IMG/VR virus record: IMGVR_UViG_3300008625_001155
Span: 1 to 40,433 of that record
Direction: 5' to 3' (one strand)
Length of the DNA stretch: 40,433 bases
DNA from: a virus
A program made the position numbers and the translations under genes. The first letter of the stretch is position 1, and each line of letters starts with the position of its first letter. Of this stretch, positions 38,683-40,433 are shown in pieces. The notes beneath the pieces were generated by a model, which saw nothing but the letters and a program-made list of their open reading frames with translations, made no database searches and had not been told where the DNA came from.

Positions 38683-39275
38683 TACTTGTCTCGGAAGTCT
38701 GAAGGATTATTTTTATCATAGTCATATGCGCGACTATGCTTTTCTAATTTACCAACAGTTTTACTAGCATAATCCTTGGCAATGCCAAGTTCTTTAACTC
38801 TATCTGCCACTGCTCTAGCAACGGCTACTTGGTCCGCTGTTGGTGGATTTGCTTTGGAGGATGATAAGAAGCCTGACAGTAGATTAGCAACATCATCATC
38901 AAATTGCCCTACTACGTCTCTTAAAATATGAAGTAATAACGCAGTAGCGCCGGCTTCTTTTGAAATTAATGCAGGACTTTTGCCTGGTTTTAGGTTTGTT
39001 GTTTTAATTCGACTAATCATATCACTAACATCACGGCCTGCTTTGGTCTGTTGTGTTTCATAATCAGGAATAGACATACCAGTTTGTTTAATAAATTTAT
39101 CATTTACTTCAGTGGCTTGGTTGTTTAACTCTTCGGCGTCTGCTACCTTGCCTTTTTCTTCAAGTTCGCCAGCTTTATCAATTAATTTATTAAATAATTT
39201 AACTTGTCGCTTAAGAATTGCCTGTTTTGCTTTTTCGGCTGCTTTGCTTTCTTGTAGTATGTCTGTAATTTTCAT
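38679..39275 (-). CDS. Hypothetical helical protein, likely virion-associated
   Basis: 198 aa. The leader MKITDILQES is followed by a long charged helix (about 11-60) and a helical C-terminal domain ending NNPSDFRDKY. The short leader resembles those of the 604-1062 and 39277-39837 proteins. No enzymatic motif. It starts 1 nt after the stop of the upstream gene, so the last three genes of the window form one operon. Not recognised. Confidence 0.6.
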   Translation of the reverse strand: MKITDILQESKAAEKAKQAILKRQVKLFNKLIDKAGELEEKGKVADAEELNNQATEVNDKFIKQTGMSIPDYETQQTKAGRDVSDMISRIKTTNLKPGKSPALISKEAGATALLLHILRDVVGQFDDDVANLLSGFLSSSKANPPTADQVAVARAVADRVKELGIAKDYASKTVGKLEKHSRAYDYDKNNPSDFRDKY

Positions 39276-39276
39276 T

Positions 39277-39837
39277 TTACTTTCTAGCGTTTAACATCTC
39301 ATCACTCATATCACCTATTGTACCACTAGGCTTTTTCGTTTTCTTTGCAACAGATTTTGGTTGTCTTTGGTTAAACTTATCTTGGGCAGCTTTGCTTGTT
39401 GCAGTACCTGCTACGCTTGAAGTTGAAGCACGTGGTAGTACGCTTCTTGCTCTTTTTGGTGTGCTTGTTTTTGCTTTTGCACTACCAAATTCGCCGGCGG
39501 CGTCAGCAGTTTGTCCTGCTTTAACATTTTTGTTAACTATAGCTGATTTCTTTGCTTTTGCTACTGGTGTACCAGCAAACTCACCTGCATCCATTGGTGT
39601 TGGTGTTTTATCAGCGCCCGTTCCGCCAAATGCGTCTAAGCCAACATTTCTTTCTCTTTGGGCGGCAACATTTGTATCTCTTGCTAGTGAGCCTGCGGCA
39701 ATTTTACCAATTGTGCCTCCTACTTTTTCATCTTGTCCTTTATTTAATTCTGCTTTATTTTTCTGAACATATTGCTTCACTTTAGCAGTTGCGTCTGATG
39801 TGTTTTTTTTGCCAAATACGAATTCATCAATTCTCAT
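39277..39837 (-). CDS. Low-complexity basic protein, modular paralogue A
   Basis: 186 aa, rich in Lys, Ala, Thr and Gly and probably disordered. Leader MRIDEFVFGKK, then the module TPMDAGEFAGTPVAK (about 81-95), which also occurs in the next gene, encoded by an identical 39-bp DNA segment. The C-terminal Lys/Arg-rich half could bind DNA. Possibly a packaged or head-internal protein (inference from composition). AAGGA precedes the ATG. Confidence 0.6.
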   Translation of the reverse strand: MRIDEFVFGKKNTSDATAKVKQYVQKNKAELNKGQDEKVGGTIGKIAAGSLARDTNVAAQRERNVGLDAFGGTGADKTPTPMDAGEFAGTPVAKAKKSAIVNKNVKAGQTADAAGEFGSAKAKTSTPKRARSVLPRASTSSVAGTATSKAAQDKFNQRQPKSVAKKTKKPSGTIGDMSDEMLNARK

Positions 39838-39849
39838 AATAATTATTCC

Positions 39850-40433
39850 TTATTTTCTATCGTCGTCACTTCGAAAAGCGTTTTGAGATGTTGAAGTATT
39901 TGGATTTTTCCAGGATTTCTTACGTTTACCATCTCTTACAACAACATCTGAACCTGCTTTACGTGTATCAGGTGATGGTTCAAACAAGTTTCTAAGATCA
40001 CCGTGTGGGTATTTTAGACGTCTACCATCAGGTGCCTTATAAGGATATTGTTTATCTAAAGCCATATCTCGCGCCGTTCTCTTAGAACCTTGGGACGTTT
40101 TATATTCGCTGTCTTTCATACCGGCATTAGCCTTGATACGAGCAATAGTATCGTCCAATACACTTGGATCTCCCGCATAGGCTTCTTGATCGCCGGATCC
40201 TGCGTCTTGTACCGCACTTGGATCTCCCGCATAGGCTTCTTGATCTGTTTTTGCTACTGCTGTTCCAGGTGGCGGAGTATTTGGTAATTTGACCGCTACT
40301 GCTGTTCCAGGTGGTGGAGTATTTGGTCCTTTGGCCGCTACTGCTGTTCCAGGTGGTGGAGTATTTGGTAGTGGTGCTTTCTTTGTTTTTGCTCCTGGTG
40401 TACCAGCAAACTCACCTGCATCCATTGGTGTTG
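39850..40433 (-). CDS. Low-complexity repeat protein, modular paralogue B (5' end outside window)
   Basis: At least 193 codons; the frame is open to the window edge, and the TPM junction matches an internal position of paralogue A, so the true start lies outside. Visible parts in order are the TPMDAGEFAGTPGAK module, three 14-residue PNTPPPGTAVA repeats, two QEAYAGDPS repeats, and a basic C-terminus (RDGKRKKSWKN). It looks disordered and is probably virion-associated. Function unknown. Confidence 0.6.
   Translation of the reverse strand, partial: TPMDAGEFAGTPGAKTKKAPLPNTPPPGTAVAAKGPNTPPPGTAVAVKLPNTPPPGTAVAKTDQEAYAGDPSAVQDAGSGDQEAYAGDPSVLDDTIARIKANAGMKDSEYKTSQGSKRTARDMALDKQYPYKAPDGRRLKYPHGDLRNLFEPSPDTRKAGSDVVVRDGKRKKSWKNPNTSTSQNAFRSDDDRK
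40161..40245 (-). repeat. 31-bp direct repeat, 54-bp period
   Basis: Identical 31-bp segments at 40161-40191 and 40215-40245 encode QEAYAGDPS twice. Being identical at the DNA level, the duplication is recent or kept by recombination. Confidence 0.8.
40253..40369 (-). repeat. Three 42-bp tandem repeats
   Basis: Near-identical 33-bp cores at 40253-40285, 40295-40327 and 40337-40369 (one base difference in the first) encode NTPPPGTAVA with a 14-residue period. Confidence 0.85.

Larger units (their letters stand above)
39564..40433 (-). repeat. 39-bp module shared by two adjacent genes
   Basis: Identical 39-bp segments at 39564-39602 and 40395-40433 encode TPMDAGEFAGTP in both low-complexity genes. 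The second copy may continue past the window edge. Confidence 0.8.

Noticed and set aside
39392-39766. 124-aa open frame on the plus strand
   Set aside because: Antisense to a low-complexity Ala/Lys-rich gene; no start signal and no plausible protein composition.
40161-40369. CRISPR-like array suggested by regularly spaced repeats
   Set aside because: The repeats are in-frame coding repeats with no unique spacers and no cas genes nearby.
1-40433. Whether the window could be a bacterial chromosome, given EF-G, tmRNA, bL33, bS21, ClpS and the PrkA operon
   Set aside because: These genes are scattered among tail-fibre, twitch radical SAM, SGNH and other phage-type genes, lack their normal chromosomal neighbours, and are served by T4-type late promoters. 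A phage is the better explanation, though flanking sequence would settle it.

Overview
The window looks like an internal segment of a large, AT-rich, T4-like marine myovirus, probably infecting an alphaproteobacterium. The phage call rests on four things: dense overlapping small genes mostly on the minus strand, many copies of the T4-type late promoter TATAAATA, marine T4-like protein families (twitch-domain radical SAM proteins, SGNH proteins, a tail-fibre-like protein, Hsp20, SpeD), and no chromosomal housekeeping clusters. The host call is an inference. It rests on a circularly permuted two-piece tmRNA, a form best known from Alphaproteobacteria (with separate cyanobacterial and betaproteobacterial lineages). 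Both ends of the window cut through a gene.

Layout. 0-5.7 kb: small unknown genes, a zinc ribbon, S-adenosylmethionine decarboxylase, an amidinotransferase and a secreted outer-membrane beta-barrel. 5.7-12.8 kb: full-length EF-G, then a complete SpoVR / YeaH / PrkA stress-kinase operon. 12.9-25.4 kb: glycan- and virion-type genes (glycosyltransferase-like proteins, radical SAM, a GNG/YGC-family protein, tail fibre, SGNH hydrolase, methyltransferase-like, nucleoside deoxyribosyltransferase, A-type Fe-S carrier, HAD phosphatase, FmdB, cytidylyltransferase-cupin fusion) plus a secreted glycosidase-like protein and an MscS-like fragment. 25.4-29.6 kb: SbmA/BacA-like transporter, exported thioredoxin and HNH proteins, a second GNG/YGC protein and a second SGNH protein. 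29.6-32.8 kb: permuted tmRNA, bL33, ClpS, and an ExbB/ExbD-like motor pair. 32.8-38.4 kb: second radical SAM, Hsp20, bS21, a large membrane coiled-coil protein with 22-residue repeats, and a class II aminoacyl-tRNA-synthetase-like catalytic domain. 38.4-40.4 kb: probable virion-associated proteins, two of them modular repeat-containing paralogues.

How it fits together. The strongest theme is control of translation and proteostasis: EF-G, bL33, bS21, tmRNA, a synthetase-like protein, ClpS, Hsp20 and the PrkA system. A second theme is the host envelope: a beta-barrel, five proteins with export signals, an SbmA-like importer and a proton-channel-like motor. Two promoter classes are readable. Near-consensus sigma70 promoters precede EF-G, Hsp20, the cytidylyltransferase-cupin gene and two unknown genes. 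T4-type late elements precede many others, and in about ten cases the element lies only 4-6 nt from the ATG with no Shine-Dalgarno, which predicts leaderless late mRNAs. All product names come from reading motifs by eye; no database search was run.
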